This document shows positions 1 to 10,034 of a stretch of 64,000 bases of DNA, piece after piece. Each line of letters begins with the position of its first letter. Positions within the stretch are counted from its first letter, which is position 1. The position numbers were made by a program, and so were the translations under genes. This stretch comes from Macrosoma leucophasiata (Eukaryota; Arthropoda; Insecta; Lepidoptera; Hedylidae), in NCBI GenBank assembly GCA_036365455.1, contig JAWQUS010000002.1:2852001-2916000 (forward strand). The letters are read 5' to 3'. Under the pieces are notes generated by a model that ran no database searches, was not told the DNA's origin, and saw only the letters and a program-made list of their open reading frames with translations.

Positions 1-79
1 CTAAGATTCCTCCCTATAGCAGGGGGGGGAGCCCAAAAGTGGATTTTTGTATTTATTCGAGTGCATCAGATAAAGGATA
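1..79. mobile_element. M7 inverted-repeat element, partial left end
   Basis: From about base 23 the sequence resembles the inverted end of the M7 element at 55014-55565: a G-run followed by GAGCCC, then GGATTTTTG, a TCGAG-like block and CATCAGATAAAGGATA. The copy is interrupted at 79 by a LINE-X insertion. No second M7 end lies nearby, so this is a relic. Confidence 0.5.
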
Positions 80-437
80 ATTGTATATCTTGGATGCGCT
101 TTTAGCAGGGATGGTAGGTACACCGCTGACATAGAGAGGAGAGTGCTTGCTCGGAATTGCGTGAATGGAGTGTTGGGTAAGTTGCTAGAGTCTGTCAGTG
201 GGCTCGACTAGCCATACATAATGGTGTACTTACTCCAACGCTATTATATGGAAGCGAGAGCTGGGTATTTAGGAAAGAGCATAAAAATAAATTAAACGCG
301 GTCGAGATGAGATCTTCGTGCGCGTACGAAGAGAATGAAGGTAGAAGAAGCACGGGAGGTATGTCAGGACCGGGATATCTGGCGCTCCACGCTCTCTATC
401 TACCCTGTAAGGGACCTGGCGTGAAGATACATACATA
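80..437 (+). mobile_element. LINE-X, 3' end, 5'-truncated and internally deleted
   Basis: This is the 3' end of a non-LTR retrotransposon. Its last reading frame gives MKVEEAREVCQDRDIWRSTL and ends in PVRDLA, the C-terminus seen in the other LINE-X copies. A middle segment present in the intronic copy at 4337-4796 is missing here. The tail is GTGAAGATACATACATACAT. CATCAGATAAAGGATA at 64-79 and CATCAGATTAAGGATA at 438-453 (15 of 16 identical) read as the target-site duplication. The insertion landed inside an M7 relic. Confidence 0.8.
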
Positions 438-569
438 CATCAGATTAAGGATATGGTGGATAGTATTGTGAATGGCGATTTGTATCTTGTTGAGTATCTT
501 TACCAAATCTGACCTGTCTATAATTTTCAATAAGCTGTAAAACTGCTCGAGTTTTTTTGTGCACAAATG

Positions 570-1225
570 CATCAAGATGTTTATAGTTTGCAGGAGCTAC
601 ATCACATTTAGTATAGGTCGCGCCAGGTAAAAAGAACGCTGGCGGTCAAGCTGCGCAGTAGACGATTTATCGATCTATTTGGTAGTATGAGGTGCGGCGT
701 TTTCAATCTGCCTACCAATACACGAAACCGCAAGCGAAAGCTAGATCAAAAATAAACCAATAGGGCTAGTACTTTCGTGCGCGAGTGTACCGATGCGCGA
801 ACATCCCTTCTACTTTCTTCCAGCGTTCTTTTTACGTGGCGCAACCTATAGATAGCAGTTTATTTGCATCTATGCAATGGACGTTTACATTATTTGATTT
901 TTCACAATAATCTGTACTAGATTTAAGCTCGCAATTAAAAGAGCTCTTACTGAGTTTGTTGGGTAGCGGAGTTCTTCTCAGTAGTGACTGCACTTGGAAC
1001 TCTGCTAAGTGAATACCTAACTTTGATCTTGACGTAATAAGTTTTTCTTTTTCTTCATTTATCATCATTTATGTGTTAACTAAGTAGTTTAAATACTAAT
1101 TTTAAATTTACTATTAATATATGTTTTTGCTTTTACTATATGTAATGGTTATTCACTCTAGGTATTTTATGATTTATTGACGTTTTGAAAGTATCTGTAA
1201 AGATCTATTCGAACTAAAAATATTT
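570..1225. repeat. Dispersed repeat D, copy 1, carrying an M1 MITE
   Basis: About 420 bp here (570-613 plus 851-1225) match 10739-11175, including ACATCACATTTAG and TCTGTAAAGATCTATTCGAA. The second copy lacks the M1 insertion at 614-848. The repeat ends in ATTTTCTA, where a Rep-R begins. I do not recognise a coding region in it. Confidence 0.75.
614..848. mobile_element. M1 MITE, copy 1 (TA target duplication)
   Basis: A 235-bp element with 29-bp terminal inverted repeats (614-642 and 820-848, two mismatches) that begin TAGGTCGCGCC and reach AAAAAGAACGCTGG. It is flanked by TA at 612-613 and 849-850. The uninterrupted site is present at 10739-11175 as TTTAGTAGATAG. Inverted repeats plus a TA duplication suggest a Tc1/mariner-like MITE. 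There is no coding capacity. Confidence 0.88.
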
Positions 1226-1230
1226 TCTAC

Positions 1231-1440
1231 TAGCTGTGCCCGCGACTTCGTCTACGTGAGAAAAAATATGATTGTTCAGTATCTACCCGGACGAAGTCGT
1301 GGGCGCAGCTAGTATAAAAGTAGCGTAAGTTACTCCATATTACATCAGCTATCTGCCAGTGAAAGTCCCGTCAAAATCGGAGACAATCAAATTCTATGTA
1401 TTTGTCTGTAGTCATGTATGTATGTATGGTTGTATGGAGA
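1231..1440 (+). repeat. Rep-R dispersed repeat
   Basis: Begins ACTAGCTGTGCCCGCGACTT. Within 82 bp it shows an inverted copy of that start (ACGAAGTCGTGGGCGCAGCT), then AAGTAGC and GTGAAAGTCCCGTCAAAATC. The same order occurs at 47204-47542 and 48482-49093. The family is dispersed and non-coding here. Confidence 0.7.
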
Positions 1441-1584
1441 TAAAAGTAGCAATTGTTTTGGTATATGTACCGTGTACACATACATATGCGTTTAGTGAAA
1501 AGCGGTTACTTTAATATTACAGACACTCCAATTTTATTTATTTGTATGTATGTATGTGTATGTATAGATTTGTTATGGAAGCTA

Positions 1585-1808
1585 CAATACAACATAAGAC
1601 CTAAAAATTCTGTGAAAATTTTAAGCGTCTACTTGCCACCGTTATTATTGAAAAAAAACACCTTTATTGGATGCCCCCTTGGACTTCTTAACATTTTCAT
1701 TTTCTTATTTTTAGTAATTAATTTTGTCTTTATAGCGGTAACAGAAATACATAATTTGTGAAAATGTTAGCTTTCTAGCTATCACTATTTATGAGATACA
1801 GCCTGGTG

Positions 1809-1842
<34 letters not shown>

Positions 1843-2358
1843 AGACAGCGGAGGATTAGTTATCCGTAGTGCCCGTTTTTACCTTTTAGGTACGAAACTC
1901 CCTAAAAGATAGAACTAAGATACAGAATAGCTTAAAAATATTTGATTCGATTCAATTCTTTAAATTGACACAACTTTTTTATTTCTGAACCGATTCACAT
2001 GAAACAAAGACTAAATGTTAAGTGAAACTTACCACAATATCGCCGCAAATCGAATAACCCGTTTCTGAAATTAGCGTGCACAAACACACAGACAAACAGA
2101 CATTTTTCCGGGATAAAAAGTACCCAGGGTTGTGCGCCAAAGGTTAAAGTATAATCATAACAAGTTTCATTGTTATCGGACCAGTAGTTTTTATGTGATG
2201 CTTGAACAAACAGACAGACAGACAAAAAAAACAACAAAAAAAATTCTAATCACATAATTGTGTTCGGTATCGATCTAATAACATCCCCTGGTATTTATTT
2301 TTTCAATATTTTTAATGTACGGTATTTACACTTCTACAGATTTATTATAGGTATAGAT
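1585..2358 (+). repeat. Rep-R related repeat with GTCY tracts
   Basis: About 770 bp repeated in inverted orientation at 49393-50145. Landmarks are a GACA/GACG microsatellite near 1813-1850, CCAAAGGTTAAAGTATAAT, a second GACA tract near 2213, and an AGGTATAGAT end. Reading frames across it are interrupted and do not look like genes. Confidence 0.7.
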
Positions 2359-2407
2359 TTCTATTTCTATTGTTTTTTTAAATTAGTGGTTTGGTGTTTC
2401 GTTTAGT

Positions 2408-2760
2408 TGTTACAAATGGTAAGCATTATGCACGAGGGCACCAGCTATCGTAAATCAGATTCAAATTCGGTGCTCTTACGTAATAAAACATATCGTGGTA
2501 TAAAATTTTTTGCTACCGAAAAAAAAACAGTTTTGTACAAATTAGCATCCACAATTTAACCAACAGACATCCAATAATTCCCTGTATATCGTCGCTCTGA
2601 GGACAAGCTCACTGATTCTTCCTATCCAGTGGTGGAGCAGATAAAAATGGTATGCATTATGCATGAGGGCGCCAGCTATCGTAAATCAAATTCAAACTCG
2701 GTGGTCCTGCGTTTTAAAATAAAACGTATCTCGATATTACATTTTCATGCCACAGATAAA
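2408..2760 (+). repeat. Tandem pair of about 100-bp units
   Basis: The block TAAGCATTATGCACGAGGGC near 2420 recurs near 2650 as TATGCATTATGCATGAGGGC. Both are followed by CAGCTATCGTAAATCA and a TTCAAA-TCGGTG motif. The copies are about 230 bp apart and diverged. No gene is evident. Confidence 0.6.
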
Positions 2761-2888
2761 ATATTTCTTCGTCGTGTCTTGGGAAATACGATGTATTATC
2801 CTGTGTTCTGTGTCCAATGTTGTATAAAGGAAGATTAATAAAAATCAGTATTCATCCCAGGATGAAAAAAGGTAAGTTCTCACTTAAT

Positions 2889-3012
2889 TTTTTTTGGGTT
2901 ACAAAGGTGGCAAACAAGCATACAGTTCATATTGATGTTAAGTGACAACTGCAGCCTATAGACACATAGACACCCACAGAAAGACCAGAGGTCAAAATAC
3001 GTCGCCACACCA
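2889..3012 (-). mobile_element. Rep-A, 3' part only
   Basis: The A-tail end of Rep-A on the minus strand. GTGGCAAACAAGC and GTTAAGTGACAACTGCAGCC are diagnostic. The copy breaks off after the AAAGACCAGAGGTC motif. Confidence 0.75.
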
Positions 3013-3022
3013 TCTAATACAA

Positions 3023-3216
3023 AAAAAAAAGCTTACACTCACAGCCCCACATTAGTTATAAACCTGTGTCGTGGGTGCCGTTGTACACATACACAAACAC
3101 CCAGACCCGAAACAAATATCTGTAGGCTATACAAATACTTGTCACGGTGCGGGGATCGAACCCGCGACCCTTCGAATCAAACGGTCATCTCACACCGCTG
3201 GACCAACCGGGTCGTC
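3023..3216 (-). mobile_element. SINE-T2 (tRNA-headed SINE)
   Basis: Read on the minus strand it opens with GACGACCCGGTTGGTCCAGC, which contains a TGGTCCAGCGG A-box. GGGTTCGATCCCCGC follows as an almost ideal B-box. The body ends in a CACTCACAGCCCC-type motif (as seen on +) and an A-run. The paired internal boxes support a tRNA-derived, polymerase III SINE. Other copies lie at 20680, 26141 and 45832. Confidence 0.82.
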
Positions 3217-3732
3217 AAACAGTTCAGTCATCTGAGTAACAGAAAAATAAAATGCCAGTTAATCGGTGTCGGTGGAGTAAGCAGGCTTAGAAAATAAAGG
3301 CTATTTCGCAACTCTTTTATGTTATGAAGCAGCATACAGTTGGCAAAATGGCATACAAACATACAGTTAACACTGATGTTAAGTAATAGCCTATGATCAT
3401 CTACATGAAACTAAAGATTTCAACGTATCTACATTGAATGCGATGCCATTCCTGAGCCGGAAATGCCGGAAATTACTTTCCACATACCTACCTACTCCTC
3501 TAAAACAATATTTTTCTAACATGGAAACTTATGGCCTTAGAGCATTCATAGCATTTTCTATTCTAAGAATGTCCTATCCGTATATCCTGCCCTATATTAC
3601 GAATTCCAACTCGCGGAATCCACCAAGATATTATAAAATAAAGACTGCTATCACAGCCGTTCAGCGGACAGAAAACGTTAGTGGAGCATATAAAAATATT
3701 CCAATATCTGAAAATAACAGCGTATGAAACGT

Positions 3733-3781
3733 TATAAAGGTTTCAACATTTTATAGTTTCGATACAGTAAAATATATCAGT
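3733..3781 (+). promoter_or_regulatory. Candidate core promoter of the secreted-protein gene
   Basis: TATAAAG at 3733-3739 lies 27-33 bp before an initiator-like ACAGT at 3764-3768. A TATAG at 3752 pairs similarly with a consensus arthropod initiator TCAGT at 3777-3781. Either would give a short 5' UTR before the ATG at 3846. This is motif matching only. Confidence 0.35.
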
Positions 3782-3845
3782 CCATAAATATTTTACGATA
3801 AAGATACCTTTGCGATTCCACTAAAAGCTGAGATGTAGGGTTAAA

Positions 3846-6457
3846 ATGTATATTTTACATATCGTTTTACTTGTAATATCAATAACTTGGATACATTCAT
3901 CGATTTATCCTTCAAACGTTTTATCGTATTTAAAGAAAGAAAGAAATCCTAAACGTGATCAATTAAAGTTTGCAACAGGAAATAATAAACATGAAATTTT
4001 TAATAGCGATAAAAATGATGAAATCGAAGCTAAAATCGAACGTAATGATATGGATGGAATAGAACACGACACTAAAAGGAATATTGAAAGAAATGTGAAG
4101 AGATCGCGTAAAAAATCCTTATTAGATCTAGTGAAACGGCGATATAACGATTACAATTCGTCGGTATCCTCGTCAGGTTCTAGTTCGAGTTTCGAACAGA
4201 AGAAGTGGAAGGATGAGTGGCGAGAGCATTGGTTGCAGAAGAAATTTGAAGCTATCAATACTTCAGCTCCTGCAGGAGACACAGTTAATATGATCGCTGC
4301 TAGTAAGATGTACATTTTGATCATATAATATCTCTTTACGCCGGGTCCCTAACGGGGTAGGCAGAGAGTGTAGAGCGCCAGACATCCCGGTTCTGACAAA
4401 CCTCTCGTGCCTCGTCTACCTTCATCATTCTCTTCATACATACACGCCGATTCCTAAGACTTTTGACCCCACCATCAGACAGAACTTGACCTATTTGGTC
4501 ATGGTAGGTCAGCCTTGGTCTTCCTGGGCCTCTGCAACCATCCACATTCGCATTGTATATCTGTTTAGTCATTCGCTCATTCGACATTCTTTCTATATGC
4601 CCGAACCATCAGAGCATGCCTTTTTGCATTTTTACACCGATACTATCATTCACACAAAGTCTCTTTCTTACATCTTCATTATGAACGCGATCGGTGAGTG
4701 ATACACCGCAGATCTTGCGCAAAGATCTCATCTCGACCGCGTTCAACTTATTTTCAACTTGTTAGGGACCCGGCGTGAAGATACATACATACATACAATG
4801 TCTCTTTAACTCACTTACAGAAGAAACCATTGGAGTATGTTTTATATCTTTTGTAACGTACGTGGCAAACAAGCATGCAGTTCACATGGATGTTAAGTGA
4901 TGACTACAGCCTATAGACATCTATATAAATATGAATGAAAAAAATATGGTACAAGTACAAGTACCTATACTTGTATGGAGATTCAGAAATGCGTAGAAGT
5001 AGTCGTTTACTCTAAGATACCTATTATCTACTCAAAGTATTCTTAAAAGGAAGTGTCATCATCAATCCAGCCGAAGAACGTCCACTGCTGGACAAAGCCT
5101 TCCCCAAAGACGCCCACAACAGTGTTGTGCGTCATTAGGGGAGAATATTCCATAATCACAACGCTTGGCATTCGGATTGGCGAGCGCAATGGGGGTAGTT
5201 TTATTGCAGGACGCTGCTGCCCATCCCGCGTTGTTATTTTTACTATCTTCTTATTTGAACGGTTTGGCAGCCATTGTTTGGTTGACTGATTGTAATAAAT
5301 GAAGAATTCTCCACTTGAGGACGACGGGGGATGGTCACGTTTCGACGACTTAAAAAAAAAGGCTAATGTGTTTTAATTTTAGCCATACATCCTTTCGCGT
5401 TGATGTCCAATGTGATTTCCTAGTGTATCCCTACTTCCCTACTATATATAATATTATAAATGCGAAAGTAACTTTGTCTGCCTGTCTGTCTGTCTGTTAC
5501 CTTTTCAAGTCCAAACGACTGAACCGATTTTAATGAAATTTGGTACAGAGATAGAGCTGACTTTGAGAAAGAACATAGGCTACTTAGTTATTTATAAAAC
5601 GACATCCACGTGGGCGAAGCCGCGGGCAACAGCTAGTAAAAGATAAACTGACATTTTGAATGGTGCTTAATGTCAAGCGCAATACGTTTTATCTTCTAGG
5701 GCCTTGGGGCGTATCTTGTGGCGACCCCAATCAACACGACGCTCCCTGGGGTACATGCATGCTGCCAATGGAATGTGAACCGGAGTACCGAATATTTAGA
5801 GGCGACTATTTCTGTGGACGAACGAAATTCGTATGTTGCGCACTACAAATGAACACGTATGATATGTATCAAGGCTTCGACGTGTCATTCGCTGATTCAA
5901 GTTTCGAAACCGACACAGAAGAGAAGAGAAATAGAGACAGAGGATCGAAAGAAAGAAAAAGGCATCGTAAACATAGACAGCGGAAACGTAGACGACGGGA
6001 CAGATTGAAGAGAAAACGCAAAATCAAGAGGAAGATCCGAAGAATAGTGAGAGAGATCAGAAAGATATTGAATAGATCTTACAAAAACGGTACAACGGAG
6101 CGCCGAAAGAAGACGAAGCAGTTGAAGAAGTTCATTAAAATGCTAAAGAAGAAATACAGGAGTGATCGTTTATCGGTGAAGGATATTCACGAAATGGAAA
6201 TGTTGAAAGTCGATGCGGCGCTGATGAAGAAATTGAACGAGATAAGAATCATGAATGAGCATTTTATGAAAAACAGCACTTTTAGGAGTATAATAGTTAA
6301 TGGCACAATCAGTAAGAAGGATGCACGGATGTTGGTGGAAGCATACCCGGATTTGGCTGATATGTTAGACCTTGAGAGTAGACGGACTGGAATTAAACGG
6401 ATTAAACCTAAGGATTACCTAGATTATGACATCGAATATGGGTATCTTTATTATTAA
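3846..6457 (+). CDS. Secreted basic protein with one CLIP-like six-cysteine module (two exons)
   Basis: The exons are 3846-4302 and 5700-6457. The donor is A|GTAAGA and the acceptor TTTTATCTTCTAG|G. One base remains at the end of exon 1 and two open exon 2, so the phases match and an Arg is created at residue 153; the product has 404 residues. Residues 1-19 (MYILHIVLLVISITWIHSS) form a signal peptide. A charged region with KRSRKK (85-90) and a Ser-rich run (105-115) follow. Cysteines at 159, 172, 178, 191, 198 and 199 give C-x12-C-x5-C-x12-C-x6-CC, which resembles CLIP domains of arthropod immune proteases. No protease domain follows. Instead there is a strongly basic, probably helical region (about 228-310) and an acidic-aromatic end. 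NxS/T sites include NSS, NTS, NRS and NGT. The ATG has an A at -3. I do not recognise the gene. The module type, a secreted role and any immune link are inferences. Confidence 0.8.
4337..4796 (-). mobile_element. LINE-X fragment with twin-priming inversion
   Basis: Most of the insert reads on the minus strand as the LINE-X 3' coding end (MSNERMTKQIYNANVDGCRG, later RNRRVCMKRMMKVDEAREVC, ending PVRDPA). The right end, TTAGGGACCCGGCGTGAAGA plus ATACATACATAC, is the LINE-X tail on the + strand, so the two parts face each other. AATATCTCTTTA (from about 4327) and AATGTCTCTTTA (from about 4797) read as the target duplication. Inverted upstream part, sense tail and duplication fit 5' inversion by twin priming. 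Confidence 0.8.
4858..4925 (-). mobile_element. Rep-A, 3' fragment
   Basis: GTGGCAAACAAGCATGCAGT followed by GATGTTAAGTGATGACTACA identifies the A-tail side of Rep-A. It ends after the CTATAGACATC motif. Confidence 0.7.
5053..5345 (-). mobile_element. LINE-tail-like fragment
   Basis: On the minus strand it carries GGACGTTCTTCGGCTGG, close to the GTGGACGTCTTTTGGCTG tails of LINE-Y. Related stretches lie near 15780-15905, 46085-46160 and 53090-53370 (CGCTACTGCCCATCCCGC, GGCGAGCGC). The family is not assigned. Confidence 0.5.
5437..5637 (-). repeat. Rep-R repeat with GTCT tract
   Basis: On the minus strand it opens with CTAGCTGTTGCCCGCGGCTT and GTCGTTTTATAAATAA, passes ACCAAATTTCATTAAAATCG, and ends at a CTGT microsatellite and GCATTTATAATATTATA. 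Sister copies are at 29628, 45690 and 56812. Confidence 0.75.
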
Positions 6458-6458
6458 A

Positions 6459-6765
6459 TGTATGTATGTATCTTCACGCCAGGTCCCTAACGGGGTAGGC
6501 AGAGAGTGTAGAGCGCCAGATATCCCGGTTCAGACAAACCTCTCGTGCCTCGTCTACCTTCATCATTCTCTTCATACATGCACGCCGATTCCTAAGACTT
6601 TTGACCCCACCATCAGACAGAACTCGACCTGTTTGGTCATGGTAGGTCAGTCTTGGTCTTCCTGGGCCTCTGCAACCATCCACATTCGCATTGTATATCT
6701 GTTTAGTCATTCGCTCATTCGACATTCTTTCTATATGCCCGAACCATCGGAGCATGCCTTTTTTC
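6459..6765 (-). mobile_element. LINE-X fragment inserted at the gene's stop codon
   Basis: On the minus strand it encodes MKKGMLRWFGHIERMSNERM and continues to the PVRDLA end, a non-LTR retrotransposon C-terminus. The tail ATACATACAT faces the gene. ATTATTAAA at 6450-6458 and at 6766-6774 is the 9-bp target duplication, and the first copy contains the gene's TAA stop (6455-6457). The reading frame is therefore kept and the LINE becomes the 3' UTR. Confidence 0.82.
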
Positions 6766-6768
6766 ATT

Positions 6769-6786
6769 ATTAAAATTGCTATTAAA
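6769..6786 (+). other. Candidate polyadenylation signals
   Basis: ATTAAA occurs at 6769-6774, within the right-hand target duplication of the LINE insertion, and again at 6781-6786. No AATAAA is nearer to the stop codon. Which one is used cannot be told from sequence. Confidence 0.3.
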
Positions 6787-6897
6787 TGTTGAATGACAAC
6801 GCTGTTTGATTACTGACATTTTTCCTGTCACGAAACCTTAAATTGATCATCTATGGCCCCGTAACCCCCGTAATAACTATCACAGAGACTTGCAAGA

Positions 6898-7084
6898 CAA
6901 TGCAGATGCGTTACCACTCCTGAGACCTAAGGTGTTATACCTCTGTGCCAGGAACTACAGGGCCGTACATTACCACCTGACCGGAACACGATAGTGCTGA
7001 ACACTACCATTTAGCGGCAAGTATATTAGGTAATGCGGTGGTGCCTACGCCCGCGAGCTCCGTCACTAGAGCTCAAGCACCAGT
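6898..7084 (-). mobile_element. Rep-A, 5' part
   Basis: Minus-strand copy with intact 5' region: ACCACCTGACCGGAACACGA, TTTAGCGGCAAGTATATTAG and GCTCAAGCACCAGTAA at its 5' terminus. A degraded relative follows at 7240-7330. Confidence 0.8.
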
Positions 7085-7335
7085 AAAAAAAAATCTCATA
7101 TAAACTTATAGAGGATATATGGAGACCAGCAGTGCAGCGGCAGCACTGCTGCGTGCGGAGGTTGGAATCGTAACTTAAATGGAAGCTATTTTAAAATTTC
7201 ATATCTCGTTTTTTTACGAGTTCATTCCATATAAAGTGTTTTAACAGAGATTTTAATGTCGATGCGTTGCCACTCCTGGGATCTAAGTTGTTCAGACTCT
7301 GTGCCAGGAATTACCGTACATTATTGTATAATCTA

Positions 7336-7605
7336 TACATCTATACAAATAAATAAAATTGGAGTGTCTGTTTGTGGTAATATAAAAATAACCGCTTTTT
7401 CCTAAACGCAAATGTATGTATACACGGTACCTATACTAAAACAACATTTTTTACAATTTGTGTCTGTTTGTTCCGGCTAATCTCGGGAACGACTGGATTT
7501 TCAGCTTATATAATAAGGAGTACCTTAGGCTACTTTATACTAGCTGCGCCCACGACTTCGTCCGGGTATGTACTGAACAATCATAAATTCTCACAGCTAG
7601 TATAA
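7336..7605 (-). repeat. Rep-R repeat
   Basis: Minus-strand orientation. CACACGGT-type and ACAGACACTCCAATTTTATT-like motifs lie at the left end, and ACTAGCTGCGCCCACGACTT with its short inverted partner CAGCTAGTATAA at the right. It matches the family at 1231 and 47204. Confidence 0.6.
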
Positions 7606-7626
7606 CATACATTTAAAAATTTCCAG

Positions 7627-8120
7627 GTTCCGAACAATGTAAAGGAGATGTTGCAAAAATGTATGGACCTCCGGCCATGTATTGTACACAATATCATTAG
7701 ACAGGCAAAATCAATATAAAAACGTTTTTACTGCATATTTTCACTTATTTAGCTTTGTTTGCAGTTACAAAACATTATTTGCAGTTAGAATTGCAACTTA
7801 AAACCAACATGGCGAATATGGCGGATGATGTCATTTTAACATTTTCATTTTTTAAATTGTTTTTTGATTATCTAGTACTTGAAGAAAAAAATTTTTTTAT
7901 AAATACTATCGAAATCGATTGATACCAAGCGTTGGCTGTATTGCCACCGTGTTGAACATGGTTGAAAATGATAAAATCGTTTGAATTAAATGTGGTGGTA
8001 ACTCTAAAATATGTTCTTGATTAAAATAATTGTATTTTTTTCGGATTCTACTATAATTTACCCATTTTTTGAGGACATGTACGAACTAGGGCCGATCTCG
8101 CAACATCTTCTTTCACCATG
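7627..8120. mobile_element. Element T, copy 1 (short inverted ends)
   Basis: The ends read GGAGATGTTGCAAAAATG and, inverted, GCAACATCTTCTTTC. The interior has AACATGGCGAATATGGC and ACCCATTTTTTGAGGACATG. Partial copies are at 26515-26712 (right end) and 28500-29062 (left end). No transposase frame survives. The superfamily is unknown. Confidence 0.55.
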
Positions 8121-8371
8121 AATAAATGAGGAAACATTAAAATTGGTAGCACTTCGCAATTTCATGAAATTGCTAAAAATACCGCCATAGAATATATTTG
8201 TATACAAGATTCTTACATTACTGAAATGACAGAAAAAAATGTCTGAGGTAACACCAGCTCCTTGTCTTGCTCCATAGCTTCCATTATAATTTTTCTTTTT
8301 TATAAAAATGAGCCCCTAAATAACGATGCTGCGGACAGCAGCAATCATCTTTCTTCTAAATATATATAAAC

Positions 8372-9110
8372 TAGCGGCCCGCCCCGGCTTCGCGCGGTTT
8401 CAACGTTACCTACCCTCTCCCATTTATCCTAGAGTGATGTTGTGTTTAAATTGGACCAGTAGTTCCTGAGATTAGCACGTTCAAGCAAACAAACAAACCC
8501 ATTTTAATCAAACTTGGACTTAACCATTGAGCCAACTCAAAAAATAGGGTAGCTTATGTCTTATTTTATAGTCGCAATATTTTGTTTGTACCTAAATTCT
8601 ACCCGTGTCACACCGCAGACACTCCAAAAAAATTCCATACAAACGCTTAATTTGGTCTCTATTACACAGACATCAATCAGTGACGTGTATTTACACGTGC
8701 ACCTGTGTGCGTAGCACGTAAAAAATACCAACCGTCGCCCATAAAAGGGGAGGAGGTTGGGTGATGCGGGCAAATCGGGCGGGACGTCCGTTCTATAGTG
8801 TCCATTCTAGTAGTATTATTACATATTCTCTGGTATTGTGGAGAATACTTATCATGTACATACACATCAGATTGTGCGAGTCAAAAAAATACATTTCCCT
8901 CCGTGGGCTCTAAAAATATCTATTAACTAGCAGTCCGCCCCGGTTTCGCGAGGGTGCAATGTTACCTACCCTCTCCTATTCATTTAAGCGTGATGTTATA
9001 AATATGATAAAGCATTCCTCGACAAATGGGCTATCTAACATTGAAATAACTTTTCAAATCGGACCAGTAGTTCTTGCGATTGGCGCGTTCAAGCAAACAA
9101 ACAAACAGAA
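8372..9110 (+). repeat. Two Rep-R-like repeats in direct order
   Basis: Both start with CTAGC and a CCGCCCCGG motif (8372 and 8927), share GTTACCTACCCTCTCC, and finish with GGACCAGTAGTTC and a CAAACAAACAAAC tail. The 420 bp between them hold nothing I recognise beyond T/A-rich sequence. Confidence 0.65.
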
Positions 9111-9651
9111 TCAGAATCAGAAACTCATTTATTCATTTAGGGTGACAGGCACCTCTTATGACACGCCAAAAACAAACAAAATAAATTGAAGTGAATAACA
9201 ATTGATATACATGTCAAACAAGATAAAAAATATGTAAAGTCAAGAATATCACTAAGATAAAACTAAATGTAATAAACTAATGTAAAAAGTACATCAGTAG
9301 AATGTTTCATTTCCCCTTTACAAACTGATAACAAAGAGTAAAAAGAAAAGAAAAAGAGTCATTCTTTGTCATTCACCGGCAAAGTTCCAAAGGCCAAAAT
9401 GATCTGAGAAAAACTTGCCGAAAAAAACATAGTCGGCTCTTTTAAAAATACAATGTATAACAAACTATTTAGCTTTATAAGTACTCGTACCTATTGATTA
9501 TGCAAGCATATATGCAGTAGTAACAATAAATCGTATTGCGTAGGACCAGCACTAGTATCATATTTACTTGTCACTTTCATAACAAAAAATATAGCAATCA
9601 ATTAGGTATGATGACGGCGCGGGCAATACGATAACTAAACGTAAAAAGAAA
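9111..9651. other. Unassigned AT-rich stretch
   Basis: Starts with an AGAATCAGAATCAGAAACTC run typical of a retroelement tail. After that I see no coding frame, repeat boundary or RNA-like structure. Confidence 0.4.
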
Positions 9652-9960
9652 ACGTAACTTCACGCCTGTAATCCCCGAAGGGGTAGGCAGAGGTAAATGC
9701 ATGCATTCAAGCATACATGCAAACACCCACGATTCGCCGGTTACGTTTTGGCCCATGTAACAGATGGCGAGTCTGTTGACGTCTCCGGGCACATTACCAA
9801 ACTTTGAGGTACTGGGAAATTTCCAGAAAATGGAAAAATCCCAATAGAACCAGAGATAGAGGCTTTTTCACCATTATCTCTGATAACCCCCTACCCGGGA
9901 ATCGAACCCAGGACCTCAGCGTAGTAGTAGTGGCCTGCTACCACAAGGCTACCGAGGCAG
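9652..9960 (-). mobile_element. SINE-T1 (tRNA-headed SINE), near full length
   Basis: Minus strand. The 5' tRNA-like head lies at the right end (degenerate A-box, TGGGTTCGATTCCCGGGTAG B-box region). The body has AACCGGCGAATCGTGGGTGT and the 3' end is ATTACAGGCGTGAAGTTACG. Full copies share both ends (32989, 35312). Confidence 0.82.
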
Positions 9961-10034
9961 TTGCGATAACTAAATTATTATAATAATTTTATTATGTATC
10001 GTGACATGCCAAAAACTACGGCTTTCCTCTCATA

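Larger units (their letters stand above)
4303..5699 (+). other. Intron of the secreted-protein gene
   Basis: A 1397-bp intron bounded by GTAAGA and a pyrimidine-rich CGTTTTATCTTCTAG. It is mostly repeats: an inverted LINE-X (4337-4796), a Rep-A piece (4858-4925), a LINE-tail fragment (5053-5345) and a Rep-R (5437-5637). Confidence 0.75.

Noticed and set aside
1813..1850. GACA/GACG tracts as regulatory sites
   Set aside because: They recur in the same position of the dispersed repeats, so they belong to those elements.
3434..3727. 97-codon frame just upstream of the gene
   Set aside because: No domain, signal peptide or codon structure. It overlaps the probable promoter region and a degraded Rep-A piece.
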